Shown: positions 23,601 through 36,082 of the stretch, one piece after another
Layout: every line of letters begins with the position of its first letter
Position numbering within the stretch: position 1 is the first letter of the stretch
NCBI GenBank assembly: GCA_011037195.1
Contig: JAAEAF010014363.1
Coordinates: 209,918-273,917 of the forward strand
Source of the DNA: Triatoma infestans
Lineage: Eukaryota; Arthropoda; Insecta; Hemiptera; Reduviidae
Length of the DNA stretch: 64,000 nucleotides
Direction of reading: 5' to 3'
Translations under genes and position numbers: made by a program
The notes under the pieces: model-generated
What the model was told of the DNA's origin: nothing
Databases searched by the model: none
Seen by the model: the letters and a program-made list of their open reading frames with translations, nothing else

Positions 23601-25899
23601 TTAACCCTTGAACACCACACTTCTTGCTTTGTCCTTCATCTGACCTACTGGGGTGTCACATACCGCAATTTAAATAATATATTATCAAACTGTTATTAAA
23701 GACTATTGAAACTCTACTACAGTGGTTCGCTAGGTCAGTTAGGATATAAATAAAGTAAAACATTTTAAATAATAGTAATGTACTTTATTGTCAAGAAATA
23801 AAATAAAGTAAATTTTTCTTCTAACTTCATCAGTACATTTTTAACTTAACTACTAATTTATATTTTCAAAAATTGATAACATATTTTATTGATACAATTT
23901 CTTATAATGAAACTAGAATCTATAAATGTGTATTTACAAACAAAAAATGAATGTATAAAATGAACACAATTACGTTTTCCTTTTGTTGATTTATGAGCTA
24001 CATTCATAACACACCGCAGATCTATGTTCATGCACTATGTTTGGCCTTTTACACTGTGAGCATTTCATTTTGGTTTTTCTGTCTTTACCTCTTTGACAGA
24101 AAACGCACCTAACTTGTTTTTCTAAATATCCAATTGTTCTAGGGGTCACTTTTCCTAGTATATCCTCTATGGCAATACGAAGAGGCCGCCGAAGTGTTTC
24201 TGCTTGCAATCTGCCTCTAAGGTGAGGTTCGATTAGGCTGTAACCCAAATCAAGCAAAAATGTACGGCGCTTTTTTTTTGGGCACCGTTGCATTTGGGCG
24301 AGAGTATATAGCACCATAGCACTGACACCACTTTGGTCTAGCATGCCGCAGAAGAATCGAAGAGGCCACCGTCTTGTTTTCCGTGCTGTAGTGTAGATAT
24401 GACACATTTGATCAAATGTGTCAGTTCCTCCCTTGTGCGAATTGTAATCCATAATAATTTGAGGTTTTCCGGTAACGGCGTTAATTGAATCGTCATAATG
24501 AAGAGTAGAAAGGAGAAGTACTATTTTATTTGGTTTTGGAGAATATGAAACCAATGTTTTATTTGAGTCGAAAGCGAATAAGGACGTCCCAGATTGTTTG
24601 GGCACCAAAAATTGAGGGGGGACTTCAGCTTTATTCTTACGTAATGTTCCAACCATGGTAAGTTTATACTGTGTCAACATCTGTTCGAATAATTGCATGG
24701 ACGAGAACCAATTGTCTGTAGTCACATTTCTGTTTGTACCATGGATGATTTTCGTCCATTCTTTGACATAATGGGATGGCACAGGTTCACCTTTCGGGCA
24801 GTTCACCTTCCCGACATATGGCATTGCATTTACCATGTAAAAAGCGGGAGTCGTTCATCATAACAATTTTGATTCCTTATTTATCTAGTTATTTATCTAG
24901 TTCGAAGCCATGTATACCTGAAACGGGCATCGTCCTCTATACCCCAACAATTGCTCATCAATTGTCACGTGCTCAAAAGGGGTGTACAGTTCTTGGCAAT
25001 TTTATATGGAAATATCCCATATTTCCCTTATAGGTGCCAGCTTATCTAAAACTTTCCTTTCCACTCTAGTTGTTTTATCATCAAATCTCAAGCAGTAGGA
25101 TAAAAAATAAAATCGATTCATCGACATTGTAATTCTAATCAAAGAATGACCATTATATTGGGACCAAAGCTCTTCGACATTCAGCTTTGAAGATTTTTTA
25201 ACACCAGCAAGGTATAATAAGCCAATAAAAGCACGAATTTCTATTTCATTTGTTGCTTTATGGTAACACTGACATCTGGAAATTGATGTCAATCTCCTCC
25301 TAATTTCTTGGTTTGTTTTTTCCACAATTGCAGAAATAATGTCATTACTTATTAGTAAATTCCAAGATTCTAGGGGCGTGGAAATATTTTTTGCAGCACC
25401 TTTCGCACCTGGGGTTTAGGAAACTATATTTTTTGCCTTAGCTCTGCCACTCTTTGACGGAACATCAGTACTCCATTTGTACTGATTTCTTCCACGCAAT
25501 ATAAATGACTTACATATTTTTTGCGGAGGCTCTTCTACATCACATTCTTCTTCAGTTTCAGAGACTTCTTGTTCTGTAACACTATCTGATTCTTCGTCAG
25601 ATCTTCATCGCCAAAAAAGACATTCCCTTCTTTCTCATCTTCCTCCAATTGTAATAGGACTTTCTGGATTTCACCCAAAAAACACACTGGGGTGAAAAGC
25701 ACCCCAAAATTACTTTACCTGTACACTACAGAAATTTCAAAAAACTTCTAATGCCGAACGAGTTGCGTAACCAATAAGCAGTAAATGAAGTGTATTTAGA
25801 TGGTGGGGAAAAGCCTGGGAAACACAGGACAAATTCTGAAAATCACACAGAAAGATATAGTGGGGTGTTGCACACCCCAGTGTGTCGTTCTAGGGTTAA
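23601..25899 (-). mobile_element. piggyBac element with both termini and TTAA target duplication
   Basis: The left end reads TTAA-CCCTTGAACACCACAC (23,601-23,620). The right end in reverse complement reads TTAA-CCCTAGAACGACACAC (25,899-25,880). This gives near-perfect ~16-bp terminal inverted repeats flanked by TTAA, the piggyBac target. Subterminal palindromic blocks built on TGGGGTG/CACCCC occur inside both ends (23,650; 25,687-25,707; 25,862-25,878). The total of ~2.3 kb is typical for the superfamily. The only gene is the disabled transposase on the minus strand. Confidence 0.92.
23991..25720 (-). pseudogene. piggyBac (PGBD-like) transposase, disrupted
   Basis: Minus strand, N to C. An acidic N-terminal region (about 25,610-25,500, ESDSVTEQEVSETEEE) is followed by a basic patch. 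The DDE-like fold starts with IEIRAFIGLLYLAGV (25,240-25,195) and FYFLSYCLRFDDK. The first catalytic Asp lies in TIDEQLLGYRGRCPF (about 24,965-24,921), the second in TDNWFSS (about 24,715) and the third in MDYNSHKGGTDTFDQM (about 24,450). A C-terminal Cys-rich zinc-binding domain (CVFC, CSQC, H, CYEC) ends at the TAA. All three Asp are kept. The gene is broken by a stop in the N-terminal part (TTTAGG at 25,416), by a 12-bp tandem duplication of TTATTTATCTAG at 24,877-24,900 that brings in two in-frame stops, by a frameshift near 24,836, and by one between 25,002 and 24,960. The longest intact piece is 281 codons (24,836-23,991). Confidence 0.92.
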
Positions 25900-26536
25900 A
25901 GCACATCAACATCTTGGTTCATTAAACTAAAAAATGATGGAAAACTATTTTTTATCAAAAGTTGTTATTTTAAAATTAACAAAATAAAAATAGGAAAATC
26001 ATCAAAAATTTAAAAAAATCTAGACTTCAGAAGCGATTATTATTAGAATGTTCAATAATGATATTCATTTTAATTATTATAATTTTATTATATAGTTACC
26101 TATAAAAAAAATAAGAACAAAAAATAAATTAAATCAAAGAGAAAGAAAAAAATATATATTAAAGAGGGGGCGTAGGTTATTTTCCTTGAGTTTTCCTTCT
26201 TTTTTTTTTCAGCTGTATCTTTCACTAAGGACGAACGTTAGGATATTAAAGGGTCTAATGATGATTATACCTTGGGTGATTGGGAAAATTTTCTCTTGAC
26301 CTTAATGTATATATCATTGATGTTGCCTTGAGCAAAGGAAAAGAGAGAAAGAAAACACAAAAAATCTTTACAAATAGTTGTAACTTTTCTTTGTCCACAA
26401 TTATAGGTCAAAAGTTTTTCAACCAGTAATGGAAGTGGCAAATCTATTATGTTGTATTTTATAAAATGAAAAGTGTGGGCAGAATTTTTGGCGTAATAAA
26501 TCGGTTAACAAAAATACAAATTGAATATTTGTTAAA
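25900..26536. other. AT-rich spacer
   Basis: Long A- and T-runs. No gene or element was recognised. Confidence 0.5.
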
Positions 26537-26622
26537 AAAAAAAAAAGAAAAAAAATCTGGTTGAAACACTCAGATGACTTTCTCTTACTCTTCCTGTTGG
26601 CCAATGATTTTATTGCTATGGC
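26537..26622 (-). repeat. Rep-A terminal fragment
   Basis: AATCTGGTTGAAACACTCAG and ACTTTCTCTTACTC are the family 3' end in reverse. A matching opposite end lies at 27,290-27,366, so the Rep-B unit between them may have split one copy. Confidence 0.5.
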
Positions 26623-26788
26623 AAGATATGTTGCCAACAATCTATTACATAATAAATAAAAAACTATCGGGATTTAAACAATTACTGTCCGGAAATATGT
26701 TTATTCATTTTACAAGTGAGTAGAGTGCTTTTTCTTTTTTTACACATCGAGGTCACGTTTTCCCAAAAGAGTTCAAGCGAATGAGGTC

Positions 26789-27085
26789 ACTGTAACGGCA
26801 GGAGAGAGAACACAAGCCCGACTGAGAGAAAACCGACTCTCTCTGGTACTCTCTTCCTTAAGCAGGCTAGAGTGGGGAGAAACTGTATATAAGCCAGTGA
26901 GAGATCTAGACATCTATCTATTAGATTCAACCATATACATCGCATTGTATCATATTTCTACTCTCATCTATTATTCTATAAAATCATTACAAGTCCAGTG
27001 CAGTTTGTGTAAACTTATAGCTATATTATAAGAGTGTCTTCATATCTCGTCTGATTAATCAAACCTAATTTCTCTCCTCATTAAT
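26789..27085 (+). repeat. LTR-like unit (Rep-B), third copy
   Basis: It starts TGTAACGGCAGGAGAG and ends TTCCATTATA. It shares with 3,537-3,853 the block GCAGGCTAGAGTGGG, a TATATAAGCCAGTG promoter-like tract (about 26,895), AGTCCAGTGCAGTTTGTG and AAACCTAATTTCTCTCCTCA. A fourth, short piece of the same end occurs at 45,032-45,074. Confidence 0.55.
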
Positions 27086-27289
27086 TCCATTATATAACTA
27101 AACGAGAGTTGTAAAAAGAATTTTACTGTTCCAATAAAAATTATAGTTTTTCCACAAATATTTATTAGAAATAATTCTGACTACAAGATTGTTCGGCGAT
27201 TTATATTTCTGCATAGTCCTGATTTACATAAATATAGAGATAACGATTTCTAATAAAAGGTATCTTTTTCCAATTACCAAACAACATAT

Positions 27290-27366
27290 TTCAGATGAAA
27301 CTCAGTTTTGAAAAGTTGATGTTATCCCGATACTTCCTCTTACTAAAATAAGAGAATGTAATAATA
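27290..27366 (-). repeat. Rep-A terminal fragment
   Basis: The end hairpin CTTCCTCTTACTAAAATAAG and the preceding 'GATGAAACTCAGTTTTGAAAA' type block (shown in part) mark the 5' end of a minus-strand copy. Confidence 0.45.
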
Positions 27367-27589
27367 ACTTTCTGAAATATATATACATATTATCTTTTAA
27401 TATCTTAAAGCCCTGTTTATGACAGTTTCACAAAGCTTTCAGAATATTCACCATGCTTGTTCACGAGTAGTATACCTATAGAATTTAATGTAAATTCTAA
27501 GTCTTTGTTTCCAACAATAGGATACAGATCATTCTTTGATCATTTAATACTCTCACAGGATTATGTTGACCTGGAATTCTAAGGCATAT

Positions 27590-28396
27590 TAACCACAGAA
27601 TGGCTCCATTTTAACTACATATTTACAGATGGCAGCAAGTAAGGTGGTGAAGTAGATTGTGCCTTTTTCTATTCTAATCGAAACTAGGCTTACAAATTGA
27701 AATTAAATGTAAATATGTCCAGCTACTCTGTTGAATTAATGGGTACAGTAAAAAGTTAAGTTCTAAAAAATCAGATGGGAAGAAAATGTTCGATTATAAG
27801 ACAATAAAAGCGCCTTGGAGAATTTAGGCGATATTTCAGCAAGTTACACTTTGTACAAAAAATTATTGATCTCCAAAATATAATTTAAAATCAATGCAAA
27901 GGTATTTATGGTGAAATATCTTTGTGTCGAAAATTATATAGGAATAACTGGAAATGAAATAGTAGACAGACTTCCTAAGGATGTGACTGTGAATGGTACA
28001 AGTAAATGAGGATCCTAGGATAAATTAATGGATGTGATGTCGCATGTAAAATAAAAAAAGGTGTTGGCAAACTGGCAGAACCGTTATAGTAGATGAGGTG
28101 AAAGGTTCGTTTTATAAAATATTCCAAGTGTGGATAGACAGGGAATCATGGTTTGCTGGACGTCCTACTACCAAGTTTACACGTAAACTTGGTAGTAGGC
28201 TTAAACTCGGACCTTGATTCATGTGTGTAGATATTGTTTACATAAAATAGGATGTGGAGTGGTGGAAATGTTAGAATATGTAGTCATGTCGTGCCCAATT
28301 GGGAGAGAGAAATTATTTGAGTATTTCAATATAATATACTATCGTCTCCATTTAATTCCAGACATATATATGTATAATGTACAAGAGTACTTGTAA
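27590..28396 (+). pseudogene. Non-LTR retrotransposon RNase H and C-terminus remnant
   Basis: FTDGSK (about 27,625) opens an RNase H fold, followed by YKLKLN, YSVELMG and, after frame changes, the late motif ITGNEIVDRLPKDV (about 27,934-27,990), equivalent to the usual GNExADxLAKE box. Downstream, HVCRYCLHK (28,217-28,245) resembles the Cys pair of a C-terminal zinc knuckle. Many stops separate these pieces. RNase H followed by a Cys motif is found in I/LOA/R1-related LINEs. The catalytic residues are only partly preserved. Confidence 0.7.
28163..28198. repeat. Perfect 17-bp inverted repeat with 2-nt spacer
   Basis: CCTACTACCAAGTTTAC, then AC, then GTAAACTTGGTAGTAGG. It lies inside the decayed LINE remnant and could form a cruciform. 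It may be a fold-back replication scar. Confidence 0.9.
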
Positions 28397-30517
28397 TAAT
28401 GCATCATTTACTTTTATGATATAAAACATAAAATATAAAAATGTAGTTAACGTCACATTTTTTATTGCAATTGGCTGTATTACGAGTGCTAATGCCGTTA
28501 AGTAGAAAGAAAATAAATTGTAAACTAAAATGTTTGCTTCTGTAGCCTGCTTTATGGATTCATGTATAGGGAAAATCAGTTTTCCACATTCAAACCACCC
28601 TCTCTGGTTTTGAATTAAACTTTCTATCAGTTTGGTAATTAATCTAATTAGAAATTATGGCTATAGGACTTATTCCATTCTGTAGGAAGGAAGTTGATAA
28701 TTCTTCCTGGACTTTAGCCTTACATCTGGGTACCCCAGCCTAACTGTAAGAATTACACTTTGATTCTTGTTATTTTAGTTAGGCTGGGATATTCGCTTTG
28801 AATAACATTTAAGTCCTCTAATTAAGACAAAAAAGCCTTTAATGCTAAGCGCTTCTGGTTTCACTATATCACTTAACATAAATAATAACAGCTCTTATGC
28901 AATAGAAAAGCCTCGTCATATTTGCGCACATATTTCCCCTTACAGCACAAAATTATGCGCTTATTATGCTTAACCAACAAGTGAAGCCGAAAACATTCCA
29001 TTGCACTTTCTCAGTCAACAATAGAACAGAGTTCTTTCCCCCTGATAGCCGGCTTCATTTATGTTCCAGTTATGGGTTTCATCCATCTTCTGGATATTTT
29101 GATAAACAGTGTGACATCAATCAGTGAAGAAGATAAATGATAAGGACATCAATATTGTTTATAAAGAAATTCTGGTTTATGGTGACACCCAGAAACTGTC
29201 CATGACCACAAAAGGAAGAAGGCTATCACGGAAAAAAAATCTGAGTTTTTACCAGCGAACAGGAACATCCGGACACCTGTTACTGATTAATTTGTAACCG
29301 TTTTTGAAATAATGTTGACTTTACTTTTTCTGATTGACCGAAAATGTAGTTAAGTGACATATCTATGCCTATTCAGTCCATTTTTTTATGGCTCTCTCTC
29401 GTTCTATCAGTTTCCGTGATAGGGTTACTCAAATAATTTTAATGTAAACAAAGATTAATTTTTTCCCTGTTTGAAGAAAATTCACTAATGTCACCCTTTA
29501 AAGGAAAGAAGCTTTAAATAAAAAAGTAAACTCTATGTAAATAAAGAAATGTTTATCTTTATAATTATAAATAAATATAAATGAAACGATCAAATAAATC
29601 TAATTATCTAAACATGCAAATAAATCTAATATTGTATTTTCACCGGCTGATAAGCCTGGCATTTCGTAACTTGCATCCGACCCCAAAACTCTATAGCACT
29701 AAAGGTTCATAAACAAATGCATTTACTTTATTAATTAATATTACTTTATTAATACTTTATTTATTAATTAATATGATGTTTTGAATATTTTCAGCAATTT
29801 GTATTTCATGTGAATTAAATAAATGTACTGCTGAAATTTTCACGTTAAAGATGCCGAACGTGTAAAATAGTATTACTCGAATTTTGTGGACCTCCAGGAG
29901 ATTCTTTCCGGAGAAAATTCTATTTTAAAAGTTTGACACGATCACAATACATTCATTGGTTAATCATATAATTGGTATAAGAAGGAGAGTCTTGGGTTTG
30001 AGAGGTAAATATACTGGAAGTAATGGTGAACACTGTATAATAAGGAAATTAACTCAAACTGCCTGGACTTCATAAGAATATATAAAATGGTTGTGAGTAA
30101 AGAGAAAGGTTGTTGACGCATTGTGACTGCTGTATGAACTGTTGCTAGACTCTTCGGAGGACTCCCCCCTTTATGGCTAGCACAGCTGTATTTAAACAGA
30201 TTCTCCCAGTCTAGTCTGGCCTAAACTAGTGAATGAGATGTCAATGTTTTTGAGTCCTCTCTGTCTGGTTTAGCTACTTCACTTCGGATCCTGTTATAAT
30301 CAATTAATTTGAAAATTCTTTCATAATATTCAAATTCGGTAGATAGTTTTGGGGAAGTGAATTTGGCTGCAACAAGTGATGTATAAGTACAATCGTTTTC
30401 TTAAAATTATCTTGGCTAAATAACTTGCAGTACTTGGTATAATCTTAACAGGAATTACATGAATTTCCACAAAGCTGAAATATTCAGCCAATGGAGGATA
30501 TGGAAGATGTTTTTTTT
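28397..30517. other. AT-rich spacer with a small inverted repeat and decayed H1 pieces
   Basis: CCCAGCCTAACT (28,735) pairs with AGTTAGGCTGGG (28,778), giving a ~55-bp hairpin-like unit. Blocks at 29,045-29,115 (minus) and 29,195-29,245 (plus: CATGACCACAAAAGGAAG, GGCTATCACGG) look like badly decayed flanks of the H1 hammerhead unit, facing each other as at 46,131-46,452. No gene was recognised. Confidence 0.45.
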
Positions 30518-30960
30518 TTCAATTTCTCTTACTGCTGTAAGAGGAAGTAGTTCACACTGTCAGATTTGGGAAATTGTGGTTTCACTGGAAACTTATAAGG
30601 ATAAGGATAAGGCACGAAAAATGTTTTTTTTATAAAACGGTCTGCGTACATGCAGATGGGGCCTACATGTGGGAAGGGGTATGTGTATATGTGTGATCAG
30701 CATAACTTAAAAAAAAAAAAACAAGTTTACAATGCACGAAAGTAATGTATTATTTTTATTTGAAAAATATTTCCGGTTTGGCTTAAGCTTTCCAAATGGT
30801 GCCAAATTCGGAATTTAAAAAAAAAAAAATCGATTCTCCCTAAAAAGCAAGGACAGCTTTATTTAAACTCAGTATACTAACTGTACAGCTAATAGGAAAG
30901 TTTTTCCAAGGAAATTAATTTTTAGGGAGTTGTGGCAGATGAAAATTCCTCCACCACAGT
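30518..30960 (+). repeat. Rep-A repeat, diverged copy
   Basis: It starts AATTTCTCTTACTGCTGTAAGAGGAAGTAG with the hairpin conserved (quoted motif is the 5' signature at about 30,521-30,551). It continues through a 'TTTCACTGGAAAC' block, a reduced GT tract (30,681-30,691) and an 'AACAGC/AGCTAATAGGAAAG' region. No 3' end was seen. Confidence 0.6.
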
Positions 30961-31499
30961 TGTCTCTAATTAATATAATGAGTTCCTCCCACCTATATAT
31001 TATTGAAGGAAATTAGTCACTAATGACTTTATTATAGAGTTATTAAGAGAAAGTGATAATGACTGTTTGATTCAACTTTTCGTTTATTTTATTGATGCCA
31101 AAATTAGAACGTCCACGTCACCTAATATTTTTAATAAATAATTACAAATACCTATAATGAGAAATAATTAATATACTAGAATAATGATAAAAATATAATA
31201 TAAAATACAAATACATATTATAGTTATACCAAGAAAAAAGCTGGTTATTTTTAGAAAAAGCCAATTCCAGTAGCTGCCAAGTGCAGAGCCCTAACTCAAA
31301 TGGTAATTTATTTTTTTTTTAATTAATCACTGTCAATTTCTTATTGAACAAATTTTCCTTGTTTTTTATTTAAATTCTAATCTTTTTTCGTCTTGCATTT
31401 TTTTTTTTTTCTATCATATTAATTTATTCATAGTAGTGAATCCACATTAAGACATAAAAAAAAATAATTATATTTTAAAAATTTTTAAATATCTTTATA

Positions 31500-31857
31500 A
31501 CTGAATAAAATCTTTTTTCTTTTTTTGTATCGAAAAATGTTTCAATTAAGAGTGATAGGTTTATATCTGTGCAGTTAGCGTACCAATTTCAAGGAAATTG
31601 TTGATGCGGTTTTCATGAAAATCGCAAAAACTGAAAAAAAAATTACTCAAGATGCTCTTCCGGTAGATGAATTTTGACATAACTTTCGTGTCAGATGCGC
31701 AAGTTAGAGCTTCCTGCGAATTTTTTTTTTTTCATGATATTTGCTTTACTACAAACCAATCCCAATCCAATCGCTAAATGTTAGAGAACATTTCCAAAAT
31801 TTGACTCGATCGCAGTACTTTCTCTTACTAGGATAAGAGAAAATCTTGTCAAATATG
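31500..31857 (-). repeat. Rep-A repeat, diverged copy
   Basis: Contains the 'AGAGTGATAGGTTTATATCTG' type block (in part), 'CTTCCGGTAGATGAATTTTG' and the end CTCTTACTAGGATAAGAG hairpin at about 31,831-31,848. The 3' terminal hairpin is not seen. Confidence 0.6.
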
Positions 31858-32190
31858 TAAACTAACTGGCGATTAATTAATTACAACTTTACGGTTATTA
31901 ACTAATCCTACCAGATAATTATAACTCATTACATATCACTATATTACTGGGGATTTAGTATGAAAGAAATTCCCTTACTAAATAAATCCATGGCAGACGC
32001 TTTTTTTCCCAACTCCTTACCGCACAACTTTTAAATTAATCTAAATACTCTAGCAGTGGTTGCAGAATATTCTCCATACCGGCCCCATTATAGCAAGCAG
32101 TGTATTTTTCATATGATTATAAATTTTATATACTAATAAGGGGAGGAGGGTTGATGCCACGGTACTTTTTATAAAAAGATATCCCCTCCC

Positions 32191-32191
<1 letters not shown>

Positions 32192-32221
<30 letters not shown>
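32192..32221. repeat. (AC)n microsatellite
   Basis: About 15 AC units in otherwise AT-rich DNA. Confidence 0.9.
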
Positions 32222-32224
<3 letters not shown>

Positions 32225-33148
32225 CCGATTTTTTATTTTTATTTTTTATGAGCAAAGTTTTTTGTTAATCCAGAAGAGGTCAAGCAAAGAGTTTGTACAG
32301 AAATAATATATTTTCTTAAAATTATTAAAGATTTAATTATTCTTTTATTACTCATAAATATTTTTTTTTAAATATTACCTAATATTAAATACATTACGGC
32401 AAAAAAAATCGCGGTTATATACAAGTTATTTTTTGTTAGTTAATTATTTAAAAAAAAATTAAAAGATGAAAGAAATAACTTTAAAATTATTATTGGGGTA
32501 CTCAAAAAATAAAAGAAGTTATAACAACTTTATTCAAAGTTTGAACTAAAATCTTTTATTTATAGCGTGAAATGAGTGCTAAAGTTCAGCTTTATGTTTT
32601 GGTATAAAGAAAAAAAAGAAGAAATTTAAGCCTTAAAAGTGTTTACTTAATGTGGACTAATTTTCGAATATCCAGATCGTTATCCTAGCCTAAACAGTAG
32701 TATGTAACTAAAATTCCAAGAAATATTCAGAAAAAAAAACTTGAAGTAGTCCTTTGTGCCTGCGTCGAAACATTCATCAACAGAAACTCTTCTTCAATTA
32801 CAGTTTGCATTTTTTTTCGTGTTGCGCGGCCGATTTCGTTTTCAATGATTATGAAACAAGATCAGGCTCTATCCAAAATTTTACATAACAATAAAAAAAA
32901 ATAATAATAATAATAATAAACAAAAATAAATAAATCAACTTTATTAATATTCTAAGTTTGAAGAAAATTTGTCAAACATAAGGGCAATAAAGGTGATGTA
33001 ATTTTCTAATTAGGCATTTCTAATTAGGTGTAATTAGGCATCGAATCTTCTTGTTCAGTACAAAAATGCTATTCTTCTGGCGATTTTTCCTTCATTTGGA
33101 ATGCTATTTAACATCGATTATTTTTTTTTTATCATAAATTTCCGTCTA

Positions 33149-33387
33149 AGAGAATCTTTTTTTTTTTTTAATTAAGCCGCATCAACATCTATGGATCATT
33201 GGCACCCGGAGCCTTCTCTGTGCTTTGCCGGTCTCCGGCCAGGTTCTCTCGTTACATCACCGGACAGTGAGCTGTAGAGGCTCCTAGAAAGAAAAAACCT
33301 AAGCGTAGCACAGCTGGATTCGAACCCGGGACCTCCGCGTGGGAGTTCAGTACGCTAACCACTTAGCTATTCTATTCCCTAGAGAAT
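33149..33387 (-). mobile_element. tRNA-derived SINE with target duplication
   Basis: Minus strand. A-box TAGCTAAGTGG (33,369-33,359) and B-box GGTTCGAATCC (33,326-33,316) both match the RNA polymerase III consensus. The body follows (TAGGAGCCTC, CAGCTC ACTGTCCGG, shown in pieces), then a 3' region GGTGCCAATGATCCATAGAT and an A-tail (T-run on plus, 33,157-33,168). Short direct repeats AGAGAAT flank it at 33,149-33,155 and 33,381-33,387. The intact boxes make it the best-preserved SINE head in the window. Confidence 0.8.
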
Positions 33388-35470
33388 TTTACACCCATTT
33401 TATAAAAAACTATACTCTAACTTATTAAATTTCTAAAAAAGTATACTTTAGCAATACCCCTAAAAATGAAACAAAGAATGGATATATTTAAAATTTATAC
33501 ACCTTCACAAACCATACATTTCCTTTTACCTTCCTTTTAAAAAATTTGTGAAATAAAAAAAAATCATACTAATTTTGAAAGATCTAATAGGAGATTAATT
33601 AAACTAATAACATCATGGAAAACATATGTTCCATTCTGTAAAAGAGAAATTAAGAAACACTAATTTGAGAAGTTCTAAATAAATCGAATGTTGGAAAAAA
33701 AATGTTATTTCACAATTTGTAACAAGTTATGAAAACAACCTTAATAATTTTATATATTTTATTACAATTATTTTATAATCATTTTTTGAATAATTAAATT
33801 TATAAAATGTCAGCTATACTTAAATAAAAAATTACTAACTTTGCATTGTGGTTATCATGCGGTTTTTTTCTCTTAATATATTATTATATTTTATATAAAA
33901 TATAATTAAAAACGAAATAAAGGATAGGTTAATTAATTAAAATGGCATTAAATTGGTAAATAATGTTAATTGTAAAACTTTTAATTACCTCATTTTTTTT
34001 TCTTTTTTTTTTACAAAATATAAACTAATTTAATAAACAATGAATAAGCTTTCGAAACATATTCTATTCTGAATACAAATAAAATCTGTTGTTTCTGTTA
34101 ATCCAGTTTAACTTTTTAATAAAAATTTGCTTTTAATTTTGGCAAAATCAAAGGATATAAAGATGAGCGTTGATATCAGAGAAAGATTCGGATTGGAAAA
34201 TTGGCCAGGTGGCACGGATAGTATTTTTTTTTGTTCTATATCCAGGAAGCTGATAGTAGCTGGAAAGCTGTGGGACCACACAATCACTTGATATTTTCTC
34301 TTGCTATAAATGTTACTAACCTGGAATTTTTACTAATGGAAATAATGAACAATGTAATCAATAATTGAGGGATTTAAAATGAAAGAAGGGCTGATTATGA
34401 TTAGAAAACAAAGTTAATTTATTCTTCATCTCATATAACAATTAACTGGCATTTTGTCTGGAAATTTCTTTACAATAAACGAATAAACTGATCAATTTAT
34501 GCGCTCTAAAAGGCAAACAACGTCTCATTGAATTTTGGCAAATTCATTTTGCAAAAAAAAAAAAAAGTATAATATGATCAATCTTTTCGTGATAAACTTT
34601 TGTTGTTGTATGACTGCAATGATGGCGGCGAAGTAATTAATTCAGTTTTTTGTACAACTTCTACAACAATGTAGCAAACATCTTTATACTATTAAACTCC
34701 TGCAACTTATGCACAACAGTTATAAGACTATGTTTTTAGCAAGACGTGGGTAATTTACAATGTAGGCTGTGTATTTGATAAGAAATGTAAAATGCCAACA
34801 TGAAGATAATGTAAGAGAAGTTCTTGCAGGCAAAATGGCAACCGTTAAGTGTTAATTATAATTGCCAGAGAAGGTAATTAGTGACAGACTATATTGTTGC
34901 TCATTATTTACAGGCAACGTTACGATTATTTACAGGCATTTAGACGCTTGCAATGATCCCTGTATACTTCTACACCTTGTAGGACAATTATGTTCAAGTT
35001 GTTGATTGTTTTATGTGATAAAAACATTTAAGTTAATAGTCTAAGGATATAATTATGTACCTACTTGTTTAATCTTGAAAAATCTTTTTTGTGTTTACAT
35101 CAAAATTCTTCAAAATAAGACTTTACACTCACGACATTTTTTGGATGTAGTTGTGACAATTCATGAAATTGACAAAGTTTTCTTTAAAGTTGAAATTTTC
35201 TTCATTTCAAAGTTTCAAAATTTCTAAATAATCGTGTAAAAAAAAGCGATTGAACTCGATAATTTAGAAAAATGACTCTTTACAGAGCTGCCTTCTCTAA
35301 CGAACGGTCATCCCCAAAAATTTCTGGATGAAAAAAATGATTCGAATGTGTATAAATAATATGAAGTAAATAATATAAGTGAATTATATGAGAATCTTTT
35401 CGTGAATCTATGGATTCAATTTCAAACTTATTTTTGGTCGAACTAAACGATCTTTAGAAATATTCAAAGA
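33388..35470. other. AT-rich spacer
   Basis: Very A/T-rich, with oligo-T and oligo-A tracts. No gene or element was recognised. Confidence 0.5.
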
Positions 35471-35474
35471 GAAT

Positions 35475-35690
35475 GTGGTACATTCATGTAGTTTTGAATT
35501 TCCAGTGACCTTTTTTCGTTTTCGAGTCATGCTGTTGGACGGACATAGAATGTTCTGATAGAATATATACACTGGCTGAGAAGATTCTAAAAAAAAAAAT
35601 TAATAAATAAACTTCTGCATACTCTGCGAAACTGAAAATTTATATTTCCGCTGAAAATTCAGTTGCGGAAGGCTAAGAAACAACAGAGTT
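35475..35690 (-). repeat. Possible decayed Rep-A fragment
   Basis: The block order 'TTTTTTCGTTTTCGAGTCATGCTGTT' (in part) and 'TTTCCGCTGAAAATTCAGTT' matches the 5' third of minus-strand Rep-A copies. The terminal hairpin has been lost. Confidence 0.35.
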
Positions 35691-36082
35691 GTTTTTTTTT
35701 ATAATGATACGCTGTTTTATTTAGTGTGGCCATCAACCATTTTACCATTTTGCAGCGTTGATGTGAGATGTTTTTGATGAACAATAGGAGATCGTCAATT
35801 AGTGCAATATGGATTATAGGATCCAGAATCCCTCAGAAACTGAAACACCAAGATAAATATAAGTTTTTCCATTGAAATCATCCTAGTAAAATTCATGGTA
35901 GGTTTCTATTTATCTAAAATGGAGTTTTAACTGATTCAAAGTCCCTGAGAGATTGTTAAAAGAGATATAAAATGAGCAGACTAACGGAGCACAAAGAACA
36001 GTGCCGCTCCGTGGATAACAAGCGCCTTTGAGCAAGGTAAATTATAGCGTCCCAACCCTCAGTCACATGAAATAAAATCGCG

